From Bacillota bacterium (GTDB lineage: Bacteria; Bacillota; Clostridia; Saccharofermentanales; DTU023): DNA of 38,654 nucleotides. Location of the stretch: NCBI GenBank assembly GCA_023426575.1, contig JAFAAL010000034.1, positions 1 to 38,654 on the forward strand, written 5' to 3'. Below, piece after piece: positions 24,177 through 31,063 of the stretch. Positions within the stretch are counted from its first letter, which is position 1. Each line of letters begins with the position of its first letter. The translations under genes and the position numbers were made by a program. Under the pieces are notes generated by a model. That model saw only the letters and a list, made by a program, of their open reading frames with translations. It searched no databases and was not told the origin of the DNA.

Positions 24177-24946
24177 TGCGCCCCCTTCTGCCGGTCCTCC
24201 AGCGCAGCAAAGCTCACCAGCGCCGCTGCGACGGAGGCATTGAGGGAGTTGATGCGTCCGGCCATGGGAATGCTGAGCAAGTCATCACAGTGCTCTTTCA
24301 GTTTCGCCGCGATTCCACGCCCCTCATTGCCAATAATCAGAGCGACAGACCCGCGATAACTGATCTGGCGATAGTCATGTGCGGCCTCTCCCGCGAGTCC
24401 AAAAACCCAGAAACCACGCTCCTTGATCTTTAAGACGAAGTCGCTGAGATTAGTCACCCGGGCCACTGGAACAAATTCGACAGCGCCCGCACTCGCCTTG
24501 GCCACGCGGGCATCGAGCGCCTGGCTCCTATGTTTGCCGATGACGACGAGGTCAATCCCCGCCGCATCGGCCACACGCAAGATCGCGCCGAGATTATGTC
24601 CGTCTTGGATGGCATCGAGAATCAGGATGAGCGGCTGCTGGCCCGCCTCCTGCAGAGATTGTAGATAGGGCAGGGCCTCGACGTAATCCTTGGCGGCGGG
24701 CTCTGCCACGAGACCCTGATGAGTCAGATCTGGCGCGAGCCGCGCCAATTGTTCAGCGGGAACTGCCTGGACGGGCACGCCTGCCTCACGTACCTCTTGG
24801 ACGATCTGCCGCAGGCGCTGATCCCCCGATTCGAGATACCAGAGCTTATTGAGCGTGCGGCCCGCAGTCAGGGCCTCGCGGATGGCATTGCGGCCGACGA
24901 GGAGATCGCGCCCCTCAGATTTCTTCTCACTTCGCTTCTGACGCAT
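24173..24946 (-). CDS. rlmB: 23S rRNA (guanosine-2'-O)-methyltransferase RlmB / TrmH family
   Basis: A 257-residue SpoU-class RNA 2'-O-methyltransferase. An N-terminal RNA-binding domain (LVGRNAIREAL) is followed by the three SpoU motifs: DGHNLGAILRVADAAGID, LIIGNEGRGI and NSLNASVAAALVSFA. The knot fold and this context fit RlmB/YacO, which modifies the 23S rRNA (G2251 in E. coli numbering). The ATG at 24946 has GGAGG 5 bases upstream, and the gene overlaps the end of mrnC by 20 bases. A longer frame upstream is rejected. Confidence 0.93.
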   Translation of the reverse strand: MRQKRSEKKSEGRDLLVGRNAIREALTAGRTLNKLWYLESGDQRLRQIVQEVREAGVPVQAVPAEQLARLAPDLTHQGLVAEPAAKDYVEALPYLQSLQEAGQQPLILILDAIQDGHNLGAILRVADAAGIDLVVIGKHRSQALDARVAKASAGAVEFVPVARVTNLSDFVLKIKERGFWVFGLAGEAAHDYRQISYRGSVALIIGNEGRGIAAKLKEHCDDLLSIPMAGRINSLNASVAAALVSFAALEDRQKGAQ

Positions 24947-25376
24947 AGGACCCTCCCCCACTGAGCAAAGACTTCTGCGGCTGGTGCTCAGCATTCAGCT
25001 GCCCCCAGAGAAAATGAAACGCCAGATCAATGAGCTCGCGATTGCGCTCAGTCTCCCCTCGGAGCTCATGCCAGCCAATCAGCGCCTCGAGTGCCGTCGC
25101 CAGGCGATAGTCCTCCGGCTTCTGATGCTTCGGCAGGCTCTGAGCGTGGTAATTGCGGGCGCGCCGCACGATATTGAGCTCCTGCCCATCCAGTCTCGGC
25201 CAGAGCTCCAAGAGCGCCCGGGCCTGCGCCCGCGCCGAGACAAACTCGATGGCCTGACGGTGGAGCTCGCCGGAGATGGCGAGCGAGGCGCTCAGAAGGC
25301 GCTGGCGAATGGCGAGCTCATAGACTGCATCGCCGAGCCAGGCCAGACTTGAAATGGAATATTCCTCGATGCGCAA
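24927..25376 (-). CDS. mrnC: Mini-ribonuclease 3
   Basis: A 149-residue RNase III-like enzyme without a dsRNA-binding domain that matures 23S rRNA in Bacillus. The catalytic helix LAWLGDAVYELAIR and the LNIVRRARNYHAQSLPKHQ and ATALEALIGWHEL segments match the family. I place the start at the TTG at 25376: it follows the cysS stop by one base and has GAGG 6 bases upstream. A more upstream TTG at 25424 would overlap cysS by 47 bases and add a segment not seen in the family. The tail beyond about residue 130 (QPQKSLLSGGGSYASEAK) overlaps the ribosome binding site of rlmB. Confidence 0.9.
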   Translation of the reverse strand: MRIEEYSISSLAWLGDAVYELAIRQRLLSASLAISGELHRQAIEFVSARAQARALLELWPRLDGQELNIVRRARNYHAQSLPKHQKPEDYRLATALEALIGWHELRGETERNRELIDLAFHFLWGQLNAEHQPQKSLLSGGGSYASEAK

Positions 25377-25377
25377 A

Positions 25378-26790
25378 CTAGACCTCGAGGGGCACGAGTT
25401 TCGGCCCCTGCGGCGTATCTTCAACCGCGTAGCCTCGCGCCTTCAACTCATCGCGGAGGCGATCGGCCTCAGCCCAGTTCTTCTGTGCCTTGGCCTCCTG
25501 TCGCTCGCTGAGGAGCGCCAGGATGTCAGCGGGAATCTCATTTCCCTCCTCGGAGACGACGAGTCCCAGCACCCCGAGCAGCTCGCTCAGCTTGTCCGAG
25601 GCCGCCCGCAGGCGATCCTCTGAGATCGTCCCCTGTGAGCTTAAGGTGTTGAGCGCTCGCACCATTTCAAAAATAGCGGCAAAGGCCTCCGCTGTGTTTA
25701 AGTCATCATCCATGCCCTCGATGAAGTCACGCTCTGCCGTCTCAATAATCTCACTCAGTTCACGGTCGAGTGCCGGATCAGCCTCGCCACTGGCATGTTC
25801 AGCGAGAAAGTTCAAATTGTGCAGGCAGTGGGTGATTCTCTCCCAAGCACTCTCCGCAGAATCCAAAAGCTCTATAGAAAAGTTGATCGGCATGCGATAG
25901 TGGGGCTGAAGAATGAAAAAGCGCAGGAGGTTATAGGAATAGTTCTCGACCAGATCGCGCACCCGGAAGAAGTTGCCGCCCGACTTGGCCATCTTTTCGT
26001 TGTCGACAGTGACGAAGCCATTGTGGAGCCAATAATTGACAAAGGGGACGCCGTTTGCGGCCTCTGACTGGGCGATCTCATTTTCGTGGTGGGGGAAGAT
26101 CAAGTCCTGACCGCCACAGTGGATGTCAATCGTCTTGCCGAGATGCTTCCGGGACATCGCCGAGCACTCGATGTGCCAGCCAGGCCGGCCATCGCCCCAG
26201 GGAGATGGCCAGAACGGCTCACCCTCCTTCTTAAATTTCCAGAGGACAAAATCAAAGGGATTTCTCTTGCTGCGATCTGCGCTGAGGCGATTGCTCGCCC
26301 CCTCCTCGAGCTCCTCGAGGCTATGGCGTGAGAGCTTCCCATATTCTGGAAACTTGGCGATGTCAAAGTAGACACCATCTTCTGCCACATAGGCAAAGCC
26401 CTTGTCATAGAGGTCGCCAATCAAGGAGAGAATCTCATCAATTGTCTCCGTCGCTCGTGGGTGGACCGTCGCACGCTGAATATTCAGGCCATCGGCATCG
26501 GTAAAATACTCCTCGATCATGCGCTCACTGAGTTCCGCGGGCGTCACGCCCTCGAGCTTTGCCCGCGTGATGATCTTATCGTCGATATCCGTAAAATTCT
26601 GCACATATTTGACCTTGTAACCACGGTATTCAAGATAGCGACGCAAGGTGTCATAGATGATAAAGGGTCGGGCATTGCCGAGGTGGAAGTAGTCGTAGAC
26701 CGTGGGACCACAGACGTAGATCAATAACTCATTCTCAACTTGGGGGACCAGCTCTTCTTTCTGCCGACTCAGGTCATTGTAAACGCGCAT
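25378..26790 (-). CDS. cysS: Cysteinyl-tRNA synthetase
   Basis: A 470-residue class I aminoacyl-tRNA synthetase that charges tRNA-Cys. The HIGH motif is HLGN (36-39) and KMSKS is KMAKS (266-270). Zinc ligands are Cys27 (YVCGPTVYD), the Cys in HIECSAM and the His pair in FPHHENEIAQSE. The length is standard. AGGAGG lies 5 bases before the ATG at 26790. It is the first gene of a run cysS-mrnC-rlmB-sigma-lipoprotein and has a leader of about 195 bases that does not look like a T-box. Confidence 0.98.
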   Translation of the reverse strand: MRVYNDLSRQKEELVPQVENELLIYVCGPTVYDYFHLGNARPFIIYDTLRRYLEYRGYKVKYVQNFTDIDDKIITRAKLEGVTPAELSERMIEEYFTDADGLNIQRATVHPRATETIDEILSLIGDLYDKGFAYVAEDGVYFDIAKFPEYGKLSRHSLEELEEGASNRLSADRSKRNPFDFVLWKFKKEGEPFWPSPWGDGRPGWHIECSAMSRKHLGKTIDIHCGGQDLIFPHHENEIAQSEAANGVPFVNYWLHNGFVTVDNEKMAKSGGNFFRVRDLVENYSYNLLRFFILQPHYRMPINFSIELLDSAESAWERITHCLHNLNFLAEHASGEADPALDRELSEIIETAERDFIEGMDDDLNTAEAFAAIFEMVRALNTLSSQGTISEDRLRAASDKLSELLGVLGLVVSEEGNEIPADILALLSERQEAKAQKNWAEADRLRDELKARGYAVEDTPQGPKLVPLEV

Positions 26791-26985
26791 AAAGCCTCCT
26801 AAAAAGATACGAAAAGCCTAAAATGCCCCGCTTCTTTTTGACACCTAGCAATATGCCAGGGGGGTGCCCTGTGCCGGTCTTAGATCTATCTCTCGAGGAG
26901 ACCTGATCGTATTCCGACAACGCAAGCTCCCGTTTTTGTCTTGAAGGTTCAAAAACGAAGCACGACAGACATTTCAGGCAAGCTC
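26791..26985 (-). promoter_or_regulatory. Structured leader region upstream of cysS
   Basis: About 195 bases without a gene. Read on the minus strand it contains an 8-bp stem CGTTTTTG / CAAAAACG with an 11-nt loop (26931-26957), GGTCT...AGACC around an 18-base loop, CAGGG...CCCTG with a 5-base loop, and two copies of GAGCTTGC about 55 bases apart. A run CTTTTT directly precedes the AGGAGG of cysS. The T-box consensus AGGGTGGNACCGCG is absent. This could be an unrecognised regulatory RNA or a plain leader. Confidence 0.4.
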
Positions 26986-26991
26986 ATTATA
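26986..26991 (-). promoter_or_regulatory. Possible -10 box of the cysS promoter
   Basis: A perfect TATAAT on the minus strand, just downstream of the comFC stop codon. The hexamer 17 bases upstream is TGGCAT, a poor -35, so the call rests on the -10 alone. Confidence 0.35.
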
Positions 26992-26992
26992 A

Positions 26993-27913
26993 TCATATTG
27001 ATGGCAAAATGCCAGTCTCAGGCTGGAGCAGGCGGCGCCTGTAGTAATCTCCTCCCCCTGCCACGGCCAGCAAGTGGACATCCTGAGAGATTGTGGCAAG
27101 GAGCTCTCTGGCCGCGAGAAGACTCGCCCCAGTCGTTACAATATCGTCCCAGAGATAGATGCTCTCTCCCGCATAGCGCTCAGCCACTGGCGCAGAGAGC
27201 AGCAGGCTCTCCCTGGCCGAGGCAAAGCGCTCGCGCCTTGAGCTCAGCTCATGCTGATAACGCGGCTCCCCCTGGCGGAAGAGGAGGTCTGGGACCAGAC
27301 GCCAGCGGTAGAGCGGGCTCAAAATTTCTAAGATCAGGCCGATGGGATTGAAGCCGCGCTGGCGATCCCTCCTCTTTGTCCCGGGGAAGGGGCAGACCAG
27401 AGCCCCCTCGGGTGGCAGCTGATCCGCGAGTCTCAGATCGCGCGCCAAGAGCCGGATCTGCCTGGCAAGGACAGCCGCAATCAAATAGGCTTCGCGCTTG
27501 AGATAGGCGAATTTCAAACGTAAAAAGGCTTGTTGCACCATGCCTTCATAGGGAAAGAAGACAAAGACCTCCGCCTGTTCGCAGGCGATGATCTCCTCGG
27601 GCAGAGTCAAGGGCCACTCGGCAAGACAGCGCGGGCAGATGTGGCTGGCCAAGCTGAGTTCGAGCTCTGAGAGGCTGCGAGGCCTGCCTGCTAGGTAACG
27701 CTGCGCAGGCCGCGGAGGGCAGTGCCACTCAGCGGCATCAGCATTTTTTTGCAAGAGGCGATGGGCCTCCACCTCGGCCCACTGCCGACGTCGTGACGGC
27801 GGTGCCATCTGCTCGCAGACGAGACAAGTCTCGGCATCGAGACCCTCGCTGAGAAGAGAGAAGAGCGCCCTCGCGAACGCCCTAGCGCTGACTCTGGAGG
27901 CTCTGGAGTTCAC
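26993..27913 (-). CDS. ComF family protein (phosphoribosyltransferase-like, ComFC)
   Basis: About 306 residues. It has a putative N-terminal zinc module (CLVCEQ and HICPRC, spaced wider than usual), and then a type I phosphoribosyltransferase domain with IYLWDDIVTTGASL as the PRPP-binding loop. ComFC proteins are linked to DNA uptake and transformation in Bacillus and relatives, but the gene is also common in non-competent bacteria. The start is uncertain: the first zinc Cys pair lies close to the metK stop codon and no ATG, GTG or TTG occurs between the two. The GTG at 27913 is the nearest, overlaps metK by 32 bases and has no good Shine-Dalgarno sequence. A longer frame, overlapping metK by 161 bases, is less likely. 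Confidence 0.8.
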   Translation of the reverse strand: MNSRASRVSARAFARALFSLLSEGLDAETCLVCEQMAPPSRRRQWAEVEAHRLLQKNADAAEWHCPPRPAQRYLAGRPRSLSELELSLASHICPRCLAEWPLTLPEEIIACEQAEVFVFFPYEGMVQQAFLRLKFAYLKREAYLIAAVLARQIRLLARDLRLADQLPPEGALVCPFPGTKRRDRQRGFNPIGLILEILSPLYRWRLVPDLLFRQGEPRYQHELSSRRERFASARESLLLSAPVAERYAGESIYLWDDIVTTGASLLAARELLATISQDVHLLAVAGGGDYYRRRLLQPETGILPSI

Positions 27914-29087
27914 GGGCCAGATCGATCTGCTCCCAGGGCAGATTGAGCTCTGGCCGTCCAAAGTGACCATAGGCCGCGAGGGGCCGATAGATCGGACGTA
28001 GGAGATTAAAGCGGCGAATAATGCCGTCAGGGCTGAGATCAACTAAATTCTTCAGAGCCTCTTGAATTGTCTCTTCTGGAATACGCGCCGTCCCCTTGCA
28101 GTCGACGGCGAGTGAAATCGGCTGGGCGACACCGATGGCGTAGCAGAGCTCGATCTCCGCCACATCGGCCAGGCCGGCCGCCACGATATTCTTGGCGAGA
28201 TAGCGCGCCGCATAGGCCGCCGAGCGGTCGATCTTGGTCGGATCTTTACCTGAGAAGGCGCCCCCGCCGTTACGACCGATTGCCCCGTAGGAGTCGACGA
28301 TGATCTTGCGGCCCGTGAGACCCGTGTCTCCCTGAGGGCCACCGACGACGAAGCGGCCACTCGGATTGATAAAGAGCTTCGTCTTATCACTGTAGAGCTC
28401 TGGCGGCAGGACAGCCCCAATGACCTCCTCGGCGACGTAGTCCCGAAGTTCCTGGTAGCTGACCTCAGGACTGTGCTGCGTCGAGAGAACGACCGTATCG
28501 ATATGCACAGGTGTCGGCCCCTGATAGCTGACTCGGACCAGAGCCTTGCCGTCTGGCTCTAGGCAAGTGCCACCGCGCTTTCTCAGCGTAGCCAGGCGCT
28601 GACAGAGGCGATGGGCCAAGTGGATGGGCAGGGGCATGAGTTCAGGGGTGTCGCGCCGTGCATAGCCGTAGACCATGCCCTGGTCACCAGCTCCTGTCTG
28701 AGCGACAAGATTTTGTTCAAAGCCCAAGTCGTCGACGCCCTGGCGTCGACTCTCTAGCGCCTTGTCGACACCTGCCTTGATGTCCGGCGACTGCTCGTCT
28801 ATCGAGGTCAAGACGGCACAAGAATCCGCCTCAAAACCCTGTCGCAAGTCAATATAGCCAATTTCTCGGATCGTCTGGCGCGCGACCTTGGGGATGTCGA
28901 CATAGCCCTCGGAGCTGATCTCGCCACTGACGAAGACGAGACCCGTCGTCGCCAGCGTCTCACAAGCGACGCGAGCCCGCGGGTCGAGGCGCATGAACTC
29001 GTCGAGAATCGCATCAGATATCTGATCGCAAATTTTATCGGGATGTCCCTCGGTTACAGATTCAGAACTCCACTGCCATCTTTTCAT
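27882..29087 (-). CDS. metK: S-adenosylmethionine synthetase
   Basis: A 401-residue enzyme that makes SAM from methionine and ATP. GHPDK is at residues 14-18; the GAGDQGMVYGYA hexapeptide-type loop and the glycine-rich P-loop-like GGGAFSGKDPTKIDRSAAY are intact. GGAGG 5 bases upstream fixes the ATG at 29087; an upstream in-frame extension would run through the leader hairpin. It makes the SAM used by RsmI and RlmB encoded nearby. The leader has an imperfect hairpin ending in a T-run, but no SAM riboswitch consensus. Confidence 0.98.
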   Translation of the reverse strand: MKRWQWSSESVTEGHPDKICDQISDAILDEFMRLDPRARVACETLATTGLVFVSGEISSEGYVDIPKVARQTIREIGYIDLRQGFEADSCAVLTSIDEQSPDIKAGVDKALESRRQGVDDLGFEQNLVAQTGAGDQGMVYGYARRDTPELMPLPIHLAHRLCQRLATLRKRGGTCLEPDGKALVRVSYQGPTPVHIDTVVLSTQHSPEVSYQELRDYVAEEVIGAVLPPELYSDKTKLFINPSGRFVVGGPQGDTGLTGRKIIVDSYGAIGRNGGGAFSGKDPTKIDRSAAYAARYLAKNIVAAGLADVAEIELCYAIGVAQPISLAVDCKGTARIPEETIQEALKNLVDLSPDGIIRRFNLLRPIYRPLAAYGHFGRPELNLPWEQIDLARELQSLQSQR

Positions 29088-29097
29088 AGAAACCTCC

Positions 29098-29135
29098 AAA
29101 AAGAGAATTCGGCTCCAAAGAGCGTCGAATTCTCT
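29098..29135 (-). terminator. Terminator-like hairpin in the metK leader
   Basis: On the minus strand, AGAGAATTCG, a two-base bulge, GCTC, loop TTTG, GAGC and CGAATTCTCT form a 14-bp stem (arms 29102-29115 and 29120-29135). TTTT and then GGAGG, the metK ribosome binding site, follow directly. The nearest upstream minus-strand gene is not visible within several kilobases, so this hairpin cannot simply be the end of another transcript; it should belong to the metK leader, as an attenuator or a 5' stabilising stem. Confidence 0.6.
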
Positions 29136-29142
29136 GCCCTCA

Positions 29143-29171
29143 AAACTATCATCTCGGCTCGGAACTGACAA
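29143..29171 (-). promoter_or_regulatory. Predicted promoter of metK
   Basis: TTGTCA (29166-29171) and TAGTTT (29143-29148) are 17 bases apart on the minus strand, and TGA before the -10 gives an extended -10. Transcription would start near 29136, exactly at the base of the leader hairpin. Confidence 0.45.
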
Positions 29172-29236
29172 GACGTTCTCGTGACGAATCTTGACTTAAA
29201 AAGGCGGCTTTTGTCAGAAAGTAAAAGATCCGAAGC

Positions 29237-29254
29237 TCTGCCTGGCCAGGCAGA
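29237..29254. promoter_or_regulatory. Perfect 18-bp palindrome upstream of the Tad-like operon
   Basis: TCTGCCTGGCCAGGCAGA is its own reverse complement, with no loop bases. It lies 23 bases before the first gene of the pilus-like locus, downstream of a TTGACT (29191-29196) that could be a -35. A spacer-free palindrome suggests a dimeric DNA-binding protein more than an RNA hairpin. Confidence 0.5.
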
Positions 29255-29277
29255 ATCATAGTCGAAAGGAGAGTTAT

Positions 29278-29898
29278 ATGTCGCGAGAACAAAGATCCCA
29301 GAGAGTCCAGAGCCCCAGAGCTAAGCGCCTGACGATGCAGGCGCTGATACATCTGGCGGGCGATCTCAGCGCCGTCTATAGGGACTCACTGATCAAAGAG
29401 AAGAAGACCGCGGGCTACACCGTCTTCTATCTCCCGCTCATGAGTAGCTACCGCAGCCCCTGGCCCCTGCCCGAGCAGTCTGAGCGCAATCTCAGCAGCT
29501 TGCTCCTCGGCCTCGAGAGCGGCGCTCAATTTGGCGAGGACGAGCTCGCCGCCCTCATCGTCTGCAATCCCGAAGGGACCTACCTTCCCGTCGGGCCCAG
29601 TCAGGTCGATGATCTGCGCCAACTCAGCGATGAGGCCCTGCGCCATCTCTTGAGAGTCTGGCGGCGACTGCTGCTCTCTTTTCCACCGCCGGTCTTCTGT
29701 CTGATCGACTGCGATGGGCTCGCCTGGAGGCAGCTTGCCATCGTCGCCAGCCTCTGTGATGTACTGGCCCTCGACCCACCTGCGAAGATGAGTGCCGTGA
29801 CACTTTTTGCCCTGCAAGATCTCCTGGGAAACTTACCCCCACGCCTTCCAATTCTCAGTCTGAGAGAGCGGCCCGCGAATCATATTCGCAGCTCATGA
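29278..29898 (+). CDS. TadZ/MinD-like protein lacking the Walker A motif
   Basis: A 206-residue protein that I relate to the MinD-like TadZ proteins of Firmicute Tad loci. The segment YTVFYLPLMSSY, the block ERNLSSLLLGLESG, the strand GTYLPVGPSQVDDLRQLS, the Walker B-like VFCLIDCDG and DVLALDPPAKMSAVTL match the order of features found after the P-loop in such proteins. The N-terminal receiver domain and the KGGxGKT P-loop are absent, replaced by a basic 45-residue start. GGAG lies 6 bases before the ATG at 29278. It overlaps cpaF by ATGA, the usual position of tadZ. The assignment is an inference from pattern and context; the protein could also be unrelated. Confidence 0.55.
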   Translation: MSREQRSQRVQSPRAKRLTMQALIHLAGDLSAVYRDSLIKEKKTAGYTVFYLPLMSSYRSPWPLPEQSERNLSSLLLGLESGAQFGEDELAALIVCNPEGTYLPVGPSQVDDLRQLSDEALRHLLRVWRRLLLSFPPPVFCLIDCDGLAWRQLAIVASLCDVLALDPPAKMSAVTLFALQDLLGNLPPRLPILSLRERPANHIRSS

Positions 29899-31058
29899 CG
29901 ATGCGCTACCAAGAGAGGCAAAAGATCATCGGCCACTTGCTGAGCCAACACCCTGGCCTCGAACAGGCGCCTGAGCCCGAGGTCCTGGCCGCCATCAGTC
30001 AGGCGATCACTCGGCTTGAACGACTGAGACAGCTTGATTTGAAGGGACGTCATGCCCAGGTGCGCGCTGTCTATCACACCATGCGCGGCTTCGACATCTT
30101 GCAAGAATACATTGACGACCCTGAGATCACGGAGATCATGGTCAACGGCCCTCAGGATATCTTCTTAGAGCGGGCGGGGCGCCTCTACCCGGCGCGCGAG
30201 CGCTTTGACAATCGCGAGCATCTGGTCCAGGTAATCAGTCGAGCCTTTGGCCGAGCCAACCGCTTGATCAACGAGCAGAATCCCCTGGCAGGGATGCGGC
30301 TTGAGGACGGGTCACGCGTCCACGCCGTCTTTCCACCCGCTGCCCCGACGGGTCCTTGTCTTTCGATTCGCCGCTTTACGGGCATCCGACCCCGACTTGT
30401 CGAATTGATTCGACAGGGCAGCTTGACAGCTGAAGCCGCCCACTATTTAGAGGCTCAAGTTCGTGCCCGGGCCAATATCTTTATCTCGGGTGGCACAGGC
30501 AGCGGCAAGACGACTTTCCTCAATGCCCTCTCAGGGCTGATCCCCGCCACAGAGCGCATCATCACCATCGAAGACGCCGCTGAACTTGACTTGCAAGGAC
30601 TGCCAAACCTCGTCCGCCTCGAAGCGCGCAGACCTGGGCCCGATGGCCAGGGAGCCATCACGCTCGAGGACCTGATCAAGACGTCCCTGCGCCTGAGGCC
30701 CGATCGCATCATCGTCGGGGAAGTGCGTGGAGCCGAGGCCTTTGAGATGATTCAGGCAATGAGTACAGGGCACCCGGGCTCAATGTCGACGGGTCACGGC
30801 AATAGCAGCCGTGAGATGCTCGACCGCTTGAGCCTGATGATCCTCATGAACTCTAGCCTGCCCTGGGAGGCGATTCGACGACTCCTGGCCTCCACCCTCG
30901 ACCTCATCATTCATCTGGAGCGCCTGGTCGACGGGCGGCGCGTCGTCAGAGAAATTTCAGAAATTTGCCAATTTGATGGGAGAGACTTTGTCATGAAGGC
31001 GGTCTATTTACGCCAGGCTGGCAATGAGCTCCTCCCCCAAGCCAAAGAGAAAGGATAA
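29895..31058 (+). CDS. CpaF/TadA family secretion ATPase
   Basis: A 387-residue hexameric ATPase that powers assembly or secretion of Tad-type pili. The N-terminal domain has TEIMVNGPQDIFLERAG; Walker A GGTGSGKTT begins at residue 199; TIEDAAEL (Asp box), LRLRPDRIIVGEVRGAEAFE (Walker B) and the His box STGHPGSMSTGHGN follow, all typical of CpaF. It starts inside the TadZ-like gene's stop (ATGA) with no clear Shine-Dalgarno sequence, so translation is likely coupled. It is followed 5 bases later by the membrane platform gene. Confidence 0.95.
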   Translation: MTMRYQERQKIIGHLLSQHPGLEQAPEPEVLAAISQAITRLERLRQLDLKGRHAQVRAVYHTMRGFDILQEYIDDPEITEIMVNGPQDIFLERAGRLYPARERFDNREHLVQVISRAFGRANRLINEQNPLAGMRLEDGSRVHAVFPPAAPTGPCLSIRRFTGIRPRLVELIRQGSLTAEAAHYLEAQVRARANIFISGGTGSGKTTFLNALSGLIPATERIITIEDAAELDLQGLPNLVRLEARRPGPDGQGAITLEDLIKTSLRLRPDRIIVGEVRGAEAFEMIQAMSTGHPGSMSTGHGNSSREMLDRLSLMILMNSSLPWEAIRRLLASTLDLIIHLERLVDGRRVVREISEICQFDGRDFVMKAVYLRQAGNELLPQAKEKG

Positions 31059-31063
31059 GTGCT

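Noticed and set aside
26791..26985. T-box riboswitch before cysS
   Set aside because: The AGGGTGGNACCGCG antiterminator consensus is not present on the coding strand, and no matching terminator follows.
29088..29277. SAM riboswitch before metK
   Set aside because: The predicted leader is too short and lacks the conserved SAM-I core; only one simple hairpin is present.
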